DNA of 64,000 nt from Nostoc commune NIES-4072 (lineage in GTDB: Bacteria; Cyanobacteriota; Cyanobacteriia; Cyanobacteriales; Nostocaceae): NCBI RefSeq assembly GCF_003113895.1, contig NZ_BDUD01000001.1:4576840-4640839 (forward strand). Reading direction: 5' to 3'. The first letter of the stretch is position 1, and the number at the start of each line of letters is the position of its first letter. Under the pieces are notes generated by a model that worked only from the letters and a program-made list of their open reading frames with translations, had not been told where the DNA came from and made no database searches. Of this stretch, positions 9,591 to 19,096 are shown in pieces. The translations under genes and the position numbers were made by a program.

Positions 9591-10535
9591 ATGGCGGAAA
9601 TATCTGCAAAACTCGTCCAAGAGCTACGCCAAAAAACTGGTGCCGGCATGATGGACTGCAAAAAGGCGCTGATAGAGAGTGATGGCAACATAGAAGAAGC
9701 CATAGACTGGCTACGGAAAAAGGGCATCTCTAAAGCTGGGGGAAAAAGCGATCGCATCGCGGCAGAAGGTCTAGTGGACACTTACATTCAGCCCGGTGGT
9801 CGAGTAGGTGTACTCATAGAAGTAAACTGCCAAACCGACTTTGTTGCTCGTAACGAGGCTTTTAAAGCTTTAGTTAAGAATTTAGCAAAGCAAGCAGCGA
9901 CTGCTGATAGTGTTGAGTCTTTGTTGGCTCAACCCTATATTGAGAATGAAAATGGGACTGTAGAAGAATTCATCAAGCAAACTATTGCTACGCTCGGTGA
10001 AAACATCCAAGTGCGTCGCTTTATCAATTTTGCACTAGCAGAAGGCACACAAGGTGTAGTAGATAGCTACATTCACACTGGTGGTCGAGTTGGTGTATTG
10101 GTAGAACTGGGTGCTCAAACTGAGTCAGTGGCTACCAATCAAGAGTTCCAAAGCTTGGCACGGAACACTGCAATGCAAGTTGCGGCTTGTCCAAATGTCG
10201 AGTATGTGAGCGTAGACCAAATCCCCGCCGAAGTTGCCCAAAAGGAAAAAGATATTGAAATGGGCAAGGATGATTTGGCGAACAAGCCAGATAACATCAA
10301 AGAAAAAATTGTTCAGGGACGAATTGAAAAACGCCTAAAAGAATTGACTTTGCTCGATCAACCTTACATTCGCGATCAAAGTATTTCCGTGGAAGACTTG
10401 GTGAAGCAAGCAAAGGCGCAATTAGGCGAAGAGATTCAAGTTACCCGCTTTGTCCGCTATATACTGGGCGAAGGCATTGAAAAGCAAGAAATTAGCTTTG
10501 CTGATGAAGTGGCTGCACAAATGGGTACTAAGTAA
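9591..10535 (+). CDS. tsf: Translation elongation factor Ts
   Basis: EF-Ts is the nucleotide exchange factor of EF-Tu. The 314-residue protein starts with the UBA-like module containing [16 protein letters not shown], then two related core modules recognisable by the repeated phrase YI(Q/H)xGGRVGVL(I/V)E near residues 64 and 160, and ends with a helical tail. The longer two-module form is usual in cyanobacteria. It is co-directional with rpsB and is followed by a good stem-loop at 10638. Confidence 0.96.
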   Translation: MAEISAKLVQELRQKTGAGMMDCKKALIESDGNIEEAIDWLRKKGISKAGGKSDRIAAEGLVDTYIQPGGRVGVLIEVNCQTDFVARNEAFKALVKNLAKQAATADSVESLLAQPYIENENGTVEEFIKQTIATLGENIQVRRFINFALAEGTQGVVDSYIHTGGRVGVLVELGAQTESVATNQEFQSLARNTAMQVAACPNVEYVSVDQIPAEVAQKEKDIEMGKDDLANKPDNIKEKIVQGRIEKRLKELTLLDQPYIRDQSISVEDLVKQAKAQLGEEIQVTRFVRYILGEGIEKQEISFADEVAAQMGTK

Positions 10536-10540
10536 TATTA

Positions 10541-10625
10541 GTTAGGAGTTAGGAGTTAGGAGTTAAGAGTTAGGAGTTAATAGGAAGTTGCTTCATAATT
10601 CATCACTCATAATTTTTAACTCCTA
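10541..10625. repeat. Heptanucleotide repeat array (ttaggag type)
   Basis: Five or six ttaggag/ttaagag units (10541-10582), followed after a short gap by the inverse motif ctcctaac near 10620. The inverted arrangement can fold back. This repeat class recurs at 11640 and 29474-29588. Confidence 0.7.
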
Positions 10626-10637
10626 ACTTGTTTAAAG

Positions 10638-10672
10638 ACAGGTCAAGCAAATAGCCTGACCTGTATTTTATT
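10638..10672 (+). terminator. Rho-independent-type terminator after tsf
   Basis: Stem acaggtca (10638-10645) pairs perfectly with tgacctgt (10657-10664) around an 11-nt loop and is followed by a T-rich stretch. Its position 100 bp after the tsf stop suits termination of rpsB-tsf. Confidence 0.65.
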
Positions 10673-10790
10673 AGTAGAGACGCGAAATATCGCATTTAAT
10701 TTAAAATATAAAATCCTCTGGAAAGTTATCCTAAAATAAATTCGTACATTTGTACTATGTAATAGTTCACATGGGCAAGAACGAAAAGAT

Positions 10791-11618
10791 ATGGCAAGAG
10801 CAATCGAGCGAATTGAACGAGATATTGCAGCAATAAAAGAAGCGATTCGAGCGATCGCAGTAGAACTACAAAACGCTTATGCTAGTTATCTAAAGACCTT
10901 GGGGCTAGCTGTACGAAAACAGTTGATTCTGGCGAGTTACCACCTTTGTACTCAGGGGTATCCGGAAAATTTTTTGAATTTGTCATTGAATCAGCGCCAG
11001 CAATTGCAACAAGCCATCCGCAATTTGGGGCAAGTGGCAGGGGAGAAATTGCTTGCTTGTATTCAAAGTGAGGAAGTTGGGGGAGATGAGGGAGATGAAG
11101 AAGTAACATCCTCTTTATCTTCTGGACTTGTGGATACCTCTAATTTTCAGTCTTTCACCGCCGACACCTCTAATCCTATAGAACTAGTAAAATGGCAACA
11201 GAACTTAGAAGAGGTTACGCAAGAGATACTGAAAAAACTGTCGCATGATGCTAATGTTTTAATACAAAAATCTGGGGTATTACCTAAAAAATTACCAGAA
11301 CCGATTTTAGCAGCAGCAGCTGCGGCGGCATCAGAAGCGTCCGGTGAGGTAATGCCAGGGCCACCCAACTTATTAAACTTAGTAATTGAAATTGAAAATG
11401 AGCAGCAGTCAGAAGATCCTGGACTGACGCAAATCATGGCTATTAACCTGCGGCTAGGAGAAATTGAATTTGCTGATGTGGCACTCTCCTCTGAACGCAG
11501 GCAAATCCGCAGTATTTTAGTTCAGCTAAACAAGCTAGGACGAGAGTATCAAAAGAAACATCGAGAAAGAGCGATCGCTGAAGCTGAAGCTGCATGGCGT
11601 GCTAGTTGGTTTGAATAA
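10791..11618 (+). CDS. Conserved hypothetical protein between tsf and recG
   Basis: A 275-residue cytoplasmic protein, predicted mostly helical. The N-terminal 90 residues (MARAIERIERDIAAIKEAI...) look like a coiled coil, a low-complexity linker follows, then an Ala run (about residues 168-180, ILAAAAAAASEASG) and a helical C-terminal region with LGEIEFADVALSSERRQIRSIL. I do not recognise a named family. The ATG at 10791 is supported by the coding pattern from the first codon. It is co-directional with recG, 91 bp upstream. Confidence 0.65.
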   Translation: MARAIERIERDIAAIKEAIRAIAVELQNAYASYLKTLGLAVRKQLILASYHLCTQGYPENFLNLSLNQRQQLQQAIRNLGQVAGEKLLACIQSEEVGGDEGDEEVTSSLSSGLVDTSNFQSFTADTSNPIELVKWQQNLEEVTQEILKKLSHDANVLIQKSGVLPKKLPEPILAAAAAAASEASGEVMPGPPNLLNLVIEIENEQQSEDPGLTQIMAINLRLGEIEFADVALSSERRQIRSILVQLNKLGREYQKKHRERAIAEAEAAWRASWFE

Positions 11619-11621
11619 AGT

Positions 11622-11716
11622 TATGAGTTATGAATTATGAGTTATGAGTTATTTATTCCTAACTCCTAACTCCTCACTTTTAACTCCTAACTCCTCACTC
11701 TGCTGACCAATGACTA
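11622..11716. repeat. Repeat patch containing the recG start codon
   Basis: Four gttatga units, then inverse cctaact units, then a ccaatga/ctaatga pair. The ATG of recG (11710) is part of the last heptamer unit, so the repeat supplies the translation start region. No clear ribosome binding site is seen just upstream. Confidence 0.6.
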
Positions 11717-14223
11717 ATGAAAAACCAGATTGGATACGATTGCACAAAGCCTTGGCAATAGAAGCTGAACGCGGCTTTACAGACTTGATGGGCAGAGAAT
11801 ACCGCTTCAGTGAATTTCTTAGTCTAACTTTAGGCAAATTCCCAACAGGCTTACCCCACACTGAACGCCGCCGTTGGCAAGGACTAGCGGTGCAATTTGC
11901 TAGTTATCCACATCTAGCACTGGAAGAAAGACAACATTTAGTAGCAGAAACTCGTAGGTATCTCTCGCAATTACAGAAAGAGGAGCAGGGGGAGCAGGGG
12001 AGCAGGGGAGCAGGGGAGCAGGGGAGAATTAATAAATTCAAAATTCAAGTTGCGCTTCCAGCGCACCAAAGGCGCGACCCGAAATCTCCAATTGTTGCTG
12101 AGGTGAGTCGGAGGCTTGCACCGAACATTGACCAAAAACTTAGCGATTTACCAGAAATAGGCTTTAAAAAGGCTGATAATTTGGCACGGCTCGGTTTACA
12201 CACCGTCCGCGATTTGCTTTTCTACTATCCTCGTGACCATATTGATTATGCGCGTCAGGTGAATATCCGCGAGTTACAAGCGGGTGAGACGGTGACAATA
12301 GTGGCTACAGTGAAGCGTTGTAACTGCTTTACTAGCCCTAAAAATCAGAAATTATCAATTTTAGAACTGGTAGTAAAAGATAACAGTGGTCAAATCAAAA
12401 TTGGTCGTTTCTACGCAGGTACACGTTTTAGCAGTCGCGCTTGGCAAGAAAGTTTAAAACGCCGTTATCCAGTAGGTAGTATTTTGGCGGCGTGTGGGTT
12501 GGTAAAAGAAAGTAAATACGGCTTGACACTCGATAATCCAGAACTAGAGGTTTTGGCAAATCCAGGAGATTCGATTGAGTCGCTAAATATTGGGCGGGTA
12601 GTGCCAATTTATGGACTGACAGAAGGCGTGGTGGCGAATACAGTGCGACAGGCGGTAATAGCTGCTTTACCTGCTGCTGCTAACTTGAAAGACCCTTTGC
12701 CAAGTGGTTTGCGACAGAAGTATGGTTTGATGGAATTGAAAGATGCGATCGCTAATATCCATTTTCCCAGCGATAGCGCCGTCCTACAAGTTGCCCGTCG
12801 TCGCCTAGTTTTTGATGAATTTTTCTACTTACAACTTGGGTTACTACAACGTCAACAGCAAGCAAGAGCGATTCAAACTAGCGCCATCCTTGTTCCACGC
12901 GGTCAACTTGTAGAGAAATTTCACGAAATACTGCCTTTTCAACTCACTGGCGCACAGCAACGAGTTCTCAACGATATTCTTAACGATTTACAGAAACCCG
13001 TACCAATGAATCGTTTGGTGCAAGGTGATGTCGGTTCTGGTAAAACAGTCGTCGCCGTACTAGCCATCCTCGCAGCAATTCAATCTGGCTATCAAGCGGC
13101 GCTGATGGCTCCCACAGAAGTTTTGGCAGAACAACATTATCGCAAGTTAGTTAGCTGGTTTAACCTCTTGCATTTACCAGTGGAATTACTGACAGGCTCT
13201 ACTAAAACTGCTAAACGAAGACAAATACATTCTCAGTTAGGAACTGGTGAATTACCTCTATTAGTGGGAACCCATGCCTTAATTCAAGACCCCGTAAATT
13301 TCCATCAACTTGGATTAGTGGTGATTGATGAGCAGCATCGCTTTGGAGTAGAACAACGGGCGCGTTTGCAGCAAAAAGGTGAGCAACCACATGTGTTAAC
13401 TATGACAGCTACCCCGATTCCTCGAACGTTGGCACTGACGATACACGGGGATTTGGATGTAAGCCAGATTGATGAGTTACCGCCAGGACGACAAAAGATT
13501 CAGACAACAGTGCTATCGGGTCAGCAACGCAACCATGCTTACGACCTTATGCGGCGAGAAATTGCCCAAGGTAGACAAGTTTATGTGGTTTTGCCCTTGG
13601 TAGAAGAATCAGAAAAACTGGATCTGCGATCGGCAACTGAGGAGCATCAAAAGTTACAAGAAAGCGTTTTTCCTGACTTTCAAGTAGGGCTGCTACACGG
13701 TCGCATGAGTTCAGCCGATAAGGATGAAGCGATTACTAAATTTCGTGATAACCAAACGCAAATTTTGGTTTCTACTACTGTTGTGGAGGTTGGTGTAGAT
13801 GTACCTAATGCTACAATAATGCTCATTGAAAATGCGGAGCGATTTGGTTTATCGCAACTCCATCAACTGCGGGGGCGTGTTGGTCGTGGCGCGGCTCAGT
13901 CTTACTGTTTGTTGATGAGCAGTTCCAGAAGTCCTGATGCTCAACAACGGTTGAAGGTACTGGAACAATCTCAGGATGGCTTTTTCATCTCAGAGATGGA
14001 TATGCGTTTTCGTGGGCCAGGGCAAGTACTGGGAACTCGTCAATCTGGAGTGCCAGATTTTACCTTAGCAAGTTTGGTTGAAGATGAGGAAGTTTTACTT
14101 TTAGCGCGGCAAGCAGCAGAGAAAATAATAGAGATGGATGCAACTTTAGAGCGTTGGTATTTGATGAAAGAAGAGTTGAAGTATCGGTATGAGCGATTGA
14201 TGGGTGGGGCAATTTTGACTTAA
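11710..14223 (+). CDS. recG: ATP-dependent DNA helicase RecG
   Basis: RecG remodels stalled replication forks and Holliday junctions. The 837-residue protein has a cyanobacterial N-terminal extension (about 1-130), the wedge/OB domain, then the helicase core with Walker A GDVGSGKT (about 440-447), the DEQHR box (about 540-544), MTATPIPRTLAL and the RecG-type QLRGRVGRG motif. Residues about 91-125 are encoded by stacked intergenic-type repeats (a gagcagggg array, then a caaaattcaa piece and a gcgccttccagcgc-like piece) inserted in frame between extension and wedge. The helicase motifs are intact, so the gene should be functional. Confidence 0.95.
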   Translation: MTNEKPDWIRLHKALAIEAERGFTDLMGREYRFSEFLSLTLGKFPTGLPHTERRRWQGLAVQFASYPHLALEERQHLVAETRRYLSQLQKEEQGEQGSRGAGEQGRINKFKIQVALPAHQRRDPKSPIVAEVSRRLAPNIDQKLSDLPEIGFKKADNLARLGLHTVRDLLFYYPRDHIDYARQVNIRELQAGETVTIVATVKRCNCFTSPKNQKLSILELVVKDNSGQIKIGRFYAGTRFSSRAWQESLKRRYPVGSILAACGLVKESKYGLTLDNPELEVLANPGDSIESLNIGRVVPIYGLTEGVVANTVRQAVIAALPAAANLKDPLPSGLRQKYGLMELKDAIANIHFPSDSAVLQVARRRLVFDEFFYLQLGLLQRQQQARAIQTSAILVPRGQLVEKFHEILPFQLTGAQQRVLNDILNDLQKPVPMNRLVQGDVGSGKTVVAVLAILAAIQSGYQAALMAPTEVLAEQHYRKLVSWFNLLHLPVELLTGSTKTAKRRQIHSQLGTGELPLLVGTHALIQDPVNFHQLGLVVIDEQHRFGVEQRARLQQKGEQPHVLTMTATPIPRTLALTIHGDLDVSQIDELPPGRQKIQTTVLSGQQRNHAYDLMRREIAQGRQVYVVLPLVEESEKLDLRSATEEHQKLQESVFPDFQVGLLHGRMSSADKDEAITKFRDNQTQILVSTTVVEVGVDVPNATIMLIENAERFGLSQLHQLRGRVGRGAAQSYCLLMSSSRSPDAQQRLKVLEQSQDGFFISEMDMRFRGPGQVLGTRQSGVPDFTLASLVEDEEVLLLARQAAEKIIEMDATLERWYLMKEELKYRYERLMGGAILT

Positions 14224-14280
14224 GGGACTTGCAAAAAATAAATTATTGCAAATTATTTGTACATTGCCTCAATTTTATAA

Positions 14281-15222
14281 TTACAATGCTTGTTGTATTT
14301 GAGCATAAGCTTCATAGACACCCTTCACGTTGTACCAGTTGAGAAAGATTCGGGCGATTTCTAAAGCCAACTGAGGTTTACCTAAGTTAATTAGCCATTG
14401 CAATAATGGAGCCATTGTCCGTTCATTCAGCGTGCCGTTGAGTGACAAAATTCCCCAAAGCAAGCGATGCAGCCAAGTCATTTGAATCATCATTCGCACT
14501 TCCCATGTAGGATGCTTTTGATAAAATAAAACTCCCATACGTCCGCGTTGAATTTCTTGATCAATCAATCGGGGAATTTGCTCTAATTTAAATGCTGGAT
14601 GCCAATGATATCCTACAGCTTCGGGACATTTAATTAGTGTCAGACCTAGTTTTTTCAGCCGCACACCTAATTCTAAATCTTCCCAGCCATAGAGTTGGAA
14701 GCTGGTGTCAAAAAGTCCAGCTTTCTCTAGCCAATGTTTAGGGATTGCTACATTTCCCGTAGCAAAAAAAGCTGCTGAAAAATCTGTGACTTTGTAGGGT
14801 TCAGCAGTTGGGTTATTGAAATTACAAGTATTAATAACTGCACCGTAAGTGAAAAAGCGATCGCTCCCCAATTTCTCCTTTCCCTGCACTAGCGCCTTTG
14901 CATGAGCTTTCAGGAAATTCTTCAGCACTACTAAATCGCTATCAATAAAGATAATTGTATCTCCCAGCGCCTGTTCTACTCCTAAATTTCGAGCCGCAGC
15001 AGGACCAGCATGATCTTGCCCAAACCAGCGCACATGGGGAAATTCTTCTTTGTGTCCTGCTAACCACTCCAATGTGCCATCAGTAGAACCATCATCCACT
15101 AAGACAATTTCGTAATCAGTAACCGAACTTGACTTACTCAACTCCTGCACCTCCAAGGCGCGGAGGCACTTTTCTAAAATCGGTTGGCGATTATAAGTCG
15201 GTATCACAACGCTGAAAAACAC
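14281..15222 (-). CDS. Family 2 glycosyltransferase
   Basis: A GT-A fold glycosyltransferase of about 313 residues that would transfer a sugar from a nucleotide donor. SVVIPTYNRQ starts the nucleotide-binding fold, LVDDGSTDGT follows near residue 50, and FIDSDLVV carries the metal-binding DxD motif near residue 92. The GWEDLELGVRLKKLG segment is the typical acceptor-side/catalytic-base region. No membrane helices, so cytoplasmic or peripheral. I favour the GTG at 15222 (MFFSVVIPTYN) over a TTG at 15243. It is convergent with recG. The acceptor is unknown. Confidence 0.82.
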   Translation of the reverse strand: MFFSVVIPTYNRQPILEKCLRALEVQELSKSSSVTDYEIVLVDDGSTDGTLEWLAGHKEEFPHVRWFGQDHAGPAAARNLGVEQALGDTIIFIDSDLVVLKNFLKAHAKALVQGKEKLGSDRFFTYGAVINTCNFNNPTAEPYKVTDFSAAFFATGNVAIPKHWLEKAGLFDTSFQLYGWEDLELGVRLKKLGLTLIKCPEAVGYHWHPAFKLEQIPRLIDQEIQRGRMGVLFYQKHPTWEVRMMIQMTWLHRLLWGILSLNGTLNERTMAPLLQWLINLGKPQLALEIARIFLNWYNVKGVYEAYAQIQQAL

Positions 15223-15494
15223 AGTCTCACCCACACACAACACTATTTATCCATCTCCAGGATAGGACAGATGCGACACTGACACTGTTCCTTACATAAT
15301 TCTGGTTACAGAAATGGTAAATCTGCTCATAATGCAATATTGGCTGAATACTTAAAAACAGGTATATAAAATTACTATATCTTCAACCTGAAATTATAGA
15401 TTTTTCTATGTCTGTTAAAGTATATTTTACTTTTACAGGTATAAGTATTTATGCTTAACTCAATATTACTTTTTTCAAGATGATTTTTGAGTAA

Positions 15495-16724
15495 AGTAGT
15501 GTCACAGAAGCAGTTAAACCTGATGGTACTCAAACAGATTACACCAAGGATACTATAGGCAAGACTTTTGGTTTAGTTGGCGAAAAATACGGTTGGATTG
15601 TCGAAATTGACCTGGTAAATCCGAATTTCCGCCCTCGCAAACACACTTGGTTAGGTCGTTTCCGCCATGAAAATGTCGCCATCCGGGCTGAAGCAGGTAA
15701 GAAATTAGTTGCTTATATGGGTGATGATAGGCGTGGTGGACATACCTGGAAATTTGTCAGTAAAGGTACTGTTTCTTCACCAACTAGTAAAGCTAACAGC
15801 AGTTTGTGGGAAAGCGGTACTTTATACGTTGCCCGTTATAACCCAGACAAAACAGGTAAATGGATACCGTTACTCTTAAATACAGCTACCAATCCTATTC
15901 CACCATCAGTTATTTCTTCTCAAGAAGGTAACGTGTTAGAGGAAAAAGTGAAATTTTTACCATTACCGAAACGTAATGGCGTTGCAGATCAAACTGAAGA
16001 TGGTGGTATCTTTAAATGCGATCGCACCAACGAAGCAACAGCATTACCTAATTATCAAAATAAAAAGCTATCTGACTTCTACCCCACCCAAGGCGCTGTT
16101 CTCAGTGATGCTTTCTTAGCCGCAAACTTGGCCGGAGGAACACCCACAGCACGTCCAGAAGATTTAGAAGTACATCCCTTCACCAAAGAAGTGTTCATCT
16201 CCTATACCGATGGTGCGCCAGGAAGCGATGGTTATCCAGATTCGCGGATTTTCCAAGTTGCCAAGGTAAGTACCGATGTCAATGCCACACAGCAGTCAGG
16301 CGGACTATACAAAATTATTGAAGATAGTACTGATGGTACAGGTTTAACCTTCCGATGGGAAAGATTTGCCCAAGGTGGAGAAGCCGGATCGATTGATGGT
16401 GCTGGCTTTGCGAATGTAGATAACCAGGTGTTCGACAATAAAGGTAATGTTTGGGGTGTCACGGATATGTCTACCGGCACTCACAACGGTTTTGATATCG
16501 GTGCAGCTGGTACTCCAACTACCATTGATCACAAAATTAGTGGTGACGTTTCTAAGTTTACAGGAGTTTTTGGTAATAACTGGCTGTTCTTTATCCCCAC
16601 CAGTGGAGCCAATGCAGGACATGTAGTACCCTTTGCCTATGGGCCAGTGCGTTGCGAGATGACAGGCCCAACTTTCGTAGAAGATACACTCAGTAGACCG
16701 AAAAGTTTGGCGATCGCTCCGTGA
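15495..16724 (+). pseudogene. Truncated PhoX-like (DUF839) alkaline phosphatase
   Basis: An open frame of 409 codons directly after an in-frame TAA at 15492 reads as the C-terminal two thirds of a PhoX/DUF839 protein, a calcium-dependent secreted phosphatase family. Supporting segments are EKYGWIVEIDLVNP, KHTWLGRFRHENV, GDDRRGGHTWKFVS, ARPEDLEVHPFTKEVF and VWGVTDMSTGTHNGFD. The N-terminal signal peptide and first domain are missing, and the C-terminus breaks off after CEMTGPTFVEDT into unrelated residues. The only ATG (15717) is deep inside the domain. It is most likely a dead fragment at the island's left edge. Confidence 0.75.
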
Positions 16725-16818
16725 TGAATACCTGTATAAGTAGATTTTTGTTGAAAATTAGTAATTTTAAATGTCAGTGTTAAATTGCTAAGTTGGCTCT
16801 TTAACATAAGTAAATTTA

Positions 16819-16992
16819 ATGAATCAGCCAAGTGTAAGAGCAAATCTCACACCAGAATATGATTATGCTGTGATTGCAGAAAATTTTGTCAAAGAGTTGC
16901 GGGAGAATCGACCTAGAAGGATATCTGGTTTGACTATGACTGCAACTACTACTCCAGCTTTAACTGACAATAAAACTTTGAGTACCTTTTAG
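16819..16992 (+). CDS. Short unidentified open frame (57 codons)
   Basis: Starts MNQPSVRANLTPEYDYAVIAENF and ends in TLSTF. The first half looks like real coding sequence, the second half is Thr-rich. It ends inside the start of the ISH3-like transposase remnant in a different frame, so it may be the 5' stub of a gene cut by the insertion. No family recognised. Confidence 0.3.
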   Translation: MNQPSVRANLTPEYDYAVIAENFVKELRENRPRRISGLTMTATTTPALTDNKTLSTF

Positions 16993-17561
16993 CAATAATT
17001 GAGCCTTTAAACCTGAGAATTGAACGATTATATTTAGATAGGGAGTTCTTCTGCGTACCTGTTATTAGATGGTTGCAAGCTTTGGATATTCCATTTGAAA
17101 TGCCAGCTATTATCCGAGGCAAACATGGTGGAACTAAACAATTAATTAGAGGTAGGCGGAGTTACAAAACTAGTTACACTTTAAACAGCGATAAATATGG
17201 TTCAGTAACTTTTAGTGTGTGGATAGTTTGCACATATAAAAATGGTAAAAGACGAGAGCATGGGCGGGAATTTTTTGTTTATGCTGTCTATAAAGTTAAA
17301 CTGTCATTACATTCAATACATGATGACTATCGTCTTCGTTTCGGAATTGGAAGCAGCTATCGGATGAAAAATCAATGCCGGATTAAAACTACTATTAAAA
17401 ATCCCATTATTCGGCTTCTGTTTGTTGGTTTAGCTTTTTTAATTATTAATATTTGGATTTATCTAGTATGGCATTATCTCAGTCGTTTAAAAAGAATCCC
17501 CAGAGGGTTACTCGCAGGACTAAAGCTTATTAAAAGCGCTTTCTTCTTCCATCCTGCGTAA
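16974..17561 (+). pseudogene. ISH3-family-like transposase, C-terminal remnant
   Basis: Frame opens at 16974 without a start codon and contains ERLYLDREFFCVPVIRWL (with the second DDE aspartate), PAIIRGKHGGTK, YTLNSDKYGSVT, then the YRLRFGIGSSYRMKNQ region with Gly where a catalytic Glu (GIE) is normal, and the hydrophobic NPIIRLLFVGLAFLIIN tail. The N-terminal half is missing and the C-terminus is lost after about residue 180. The same tail is found in the copy at 22282-22760. Inactive remnant; its last 42 bases overlap the end of a minus-strand gene. Confidence 0.8.
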
Positions 17562-17843
17562 ATCCTGAAACTCCCGAATTTTAAAAGTTCCCTGAGTCTG
17601 CAAAAAATTTTCAATATCTTTCATGGAAGTGTAGAGGCGATTAGTCCGATGATCTACTGTTTGCGATACTTGAGCAATCAACAGGGTCACGGTGTCTTTC
17701 CTGTTGATGTAGTCCTGAATATGTAGATCAAGCCTATGATCTAATTCCCTAATTTTTTCGGCGTTGTCAGCGTGTTCTTTTAAATCCTCTTTTATCTGAG
17801 AAATAGAAGCTGAAATGTTATTTATTACTAAGCATGAAAGCAT
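17520..17843 (-). CDS. Coiled-coil protein, last gene of the collagen-like cluster
   Basis: About 107 residues. After a short hydrophobic start (MLSCLVINNISASI) the sequence is a charged heptad-rich helix (IKEDLKEHADNAEKIRELDHRLDLHIQDYINRKD) and is probably a coiled coil or trimerisation stalk. The first codons overlap the end of the collagen-like gene by 26 bp (or 44 bp if read from 17861), which implies coupled translation. Its 3' end overlaps the transposase remnant, so the original C-terminus may be lost. Function unknown; a tail-fibre-like role is an inference from the cluster. Confidence 0.5.
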   Translation of the reverse strand: MLSCLVINNISASISQIKEDLKEHADNAEKIRELDHRLDLHIQDYINRKDTVTLLIAQVSQTVDHRTNRLYTSMKDIENFLQTQGTFKIREFQDLRRMEEESAFNKL

Positions 17844-18620
17844 TGTGAACAGTCGCCGCAAAAGTTAAGAGTGCCAATGCTTTTTCAACATAAGTATTTT
17901 TAGCAATTGTTTCAATAAATTGTGATAGCCCTCCCGTGACTTGTTTACCTAATTTGTTATTAATAATATTTAAAAGCGCTAATTGTGCTGCATTGCTAAA
18001 TTTAGAGACAATATCGTAAATTTGCTTTAGCAAAGCAAGTATTGGTGTCAATATTGATGTTCGAGTTGTGCTGTGTTGGGTTGTACTGTTGAGCCGCGTT
18101 TGTGTATGTTGCTGGACAATTAACGCCCTAAGTCCTGCTAAGTCTCCTGGATTCACGTCTTTACCATCCCTTCCATCTTTGCCGGGTAAACCATTTCTGC
18201 CTGGTAATCCACTGATGCCAGGTAATCCGCGCTCACCTTGCCGCCCTGGTGTACCGGGCAGAGTTACTACTGTTGTGACGCCATCACGCCCTGGTACGCC
18301 TGGAATACCTTGTAATCCCCTTTCGCCCTGCCTTCCAGGTATCCCCGGTATACCTTGCAAACCGCGAAGCCCTTTTACAGTTTGATAAAGTGTGATTGCA
18401 GTTAATGCGGTAGTTAACGCTGTACCTGCCTTACCGAGTGCATCTACTGCAATGCGTTTAGCTTGTTGCCCGATGCTTTCAGCCTGTGTTGCCTTGTTGT
18501 AAGCGGTTGTAGCGTTTTCATTAGCTTGTGCAGCGTTTCTTACTGCGCCGTCGGCTGTAGTTTGTGCTTGTCGTGCTGTAGCTTGTGCCGTTGTTGCATA
18601 TCCGTACTAGAAGCGCTCAT
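17818..18620 (-). pseudogene. Collagen-like repeat protein with a frameshift near its start
   Basis: From 18360 to 17818 the frame encodes two runs of Gly-X-Y triplets (about 10 and 11 triplets, many GIP, GRQ, GER, GLP, GRD), separated by VTTVVTLP, then a C-terminal domain of about 110 residues rich in Ala, Leu and Thr. The same frame continues upstream as an Ala/Gln/Thr-rich helical segment (ATARQAQTTADGAVRNAAQ...) back to a TAG at about 18610. A plausible ATG (18620, MSASSTDM) is in another frame that stops at 18540, so one frameshift between 18540 and 18608 separates start and body. Collagen-like repeats are common in phage tail fibres. Could be pseudogene or sequencing error. Confidence 0.6.
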
Positions 18621-18623
18621 TTG

Positions 18624-19085
18624 TTAACTGCAATTCCTACTTTTTAACTGCCCAGATAAGTTTTCAATTTGCGCCCAATCGCTATTACTAATGCACTTGC
18701 CGCTACACCCAGTACCACAGGCGGTTTCGCAGTCTGACAAGGTTTGATACAGCCCCGGTGTATTATAGGTAGATTTATTTGTGCAAGCTCCGTTGATGCA
18801 ATCATATTGCTTGGAATCGCAGCAAGCGCCATAATAACCGCTATCGTACCTTGTAGAGTATTCTGGCGGAATTGGGTAAGCGCCTACTTGCGATACAGGA
18901 ATAAAATTTAAGATTTTTGCTCCAACACCTGTATTGATGCCGTTTATTACTTGGACTACGCCACAAGAACCAGGTACGGTAGTTGCGCTTTCGACACAGT
19001 AATAACTATGCCCCATCTGATCGATACAGTTCTTGAAAAGCAAGAGATAACATTGCTTTGCATTAATAGTCATCTTGCTTTGCAT
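18624..19085 (-). CDS. Cysteine-rich protein of unknown function
   Basis: 153 residues with at least 14 cysteines. The second half has a patterned run: YGACCDSKQYDCINGACTN, then GLYQTLSDCETACGTGC and SGKC. The pattern C-x-x-G-x-C ... Y-x-T-L-x-x-C-x-x-x-C looks like a small disulfide-stabilised module. The ATG at 19085 overlaps the stop of the upstream gene (TAATG), so translation is probably coupled; an internal Met at 19073 is an alternative. The start region sits on a 22-bp tandem duplication (19053-19096). It ends 4 bp before the collagen-like gene. Confidence 0.5.
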   Translation of the reverse strand: MQSKMTINAKQCYLLLFKNCIDQMGHSYYCVESATTVPGSCGVVQVINGINTGVGAKILNFIPVSQVGAYPIPPEYSTRYDSGYYGACCDSKQYDCINGACTNKSTYNTPGLYQTLSDCETACGTGCSGKCISNSDWAQIENLSGQLKSRNCS

Positions 19086-19096
19086 TAATAGTCATC
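19053..19096. repeat. 22-bp perfect tandem duplication
   Basis: Two adjacent identical 22-bp copies (19053-19074 and 19075-19096) span the stop of one minus-strand gene and the start of the next. The duplication created the extra start codon at 19085 and a second copy of the MTIN-like start further in. Confidence 0.85.
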
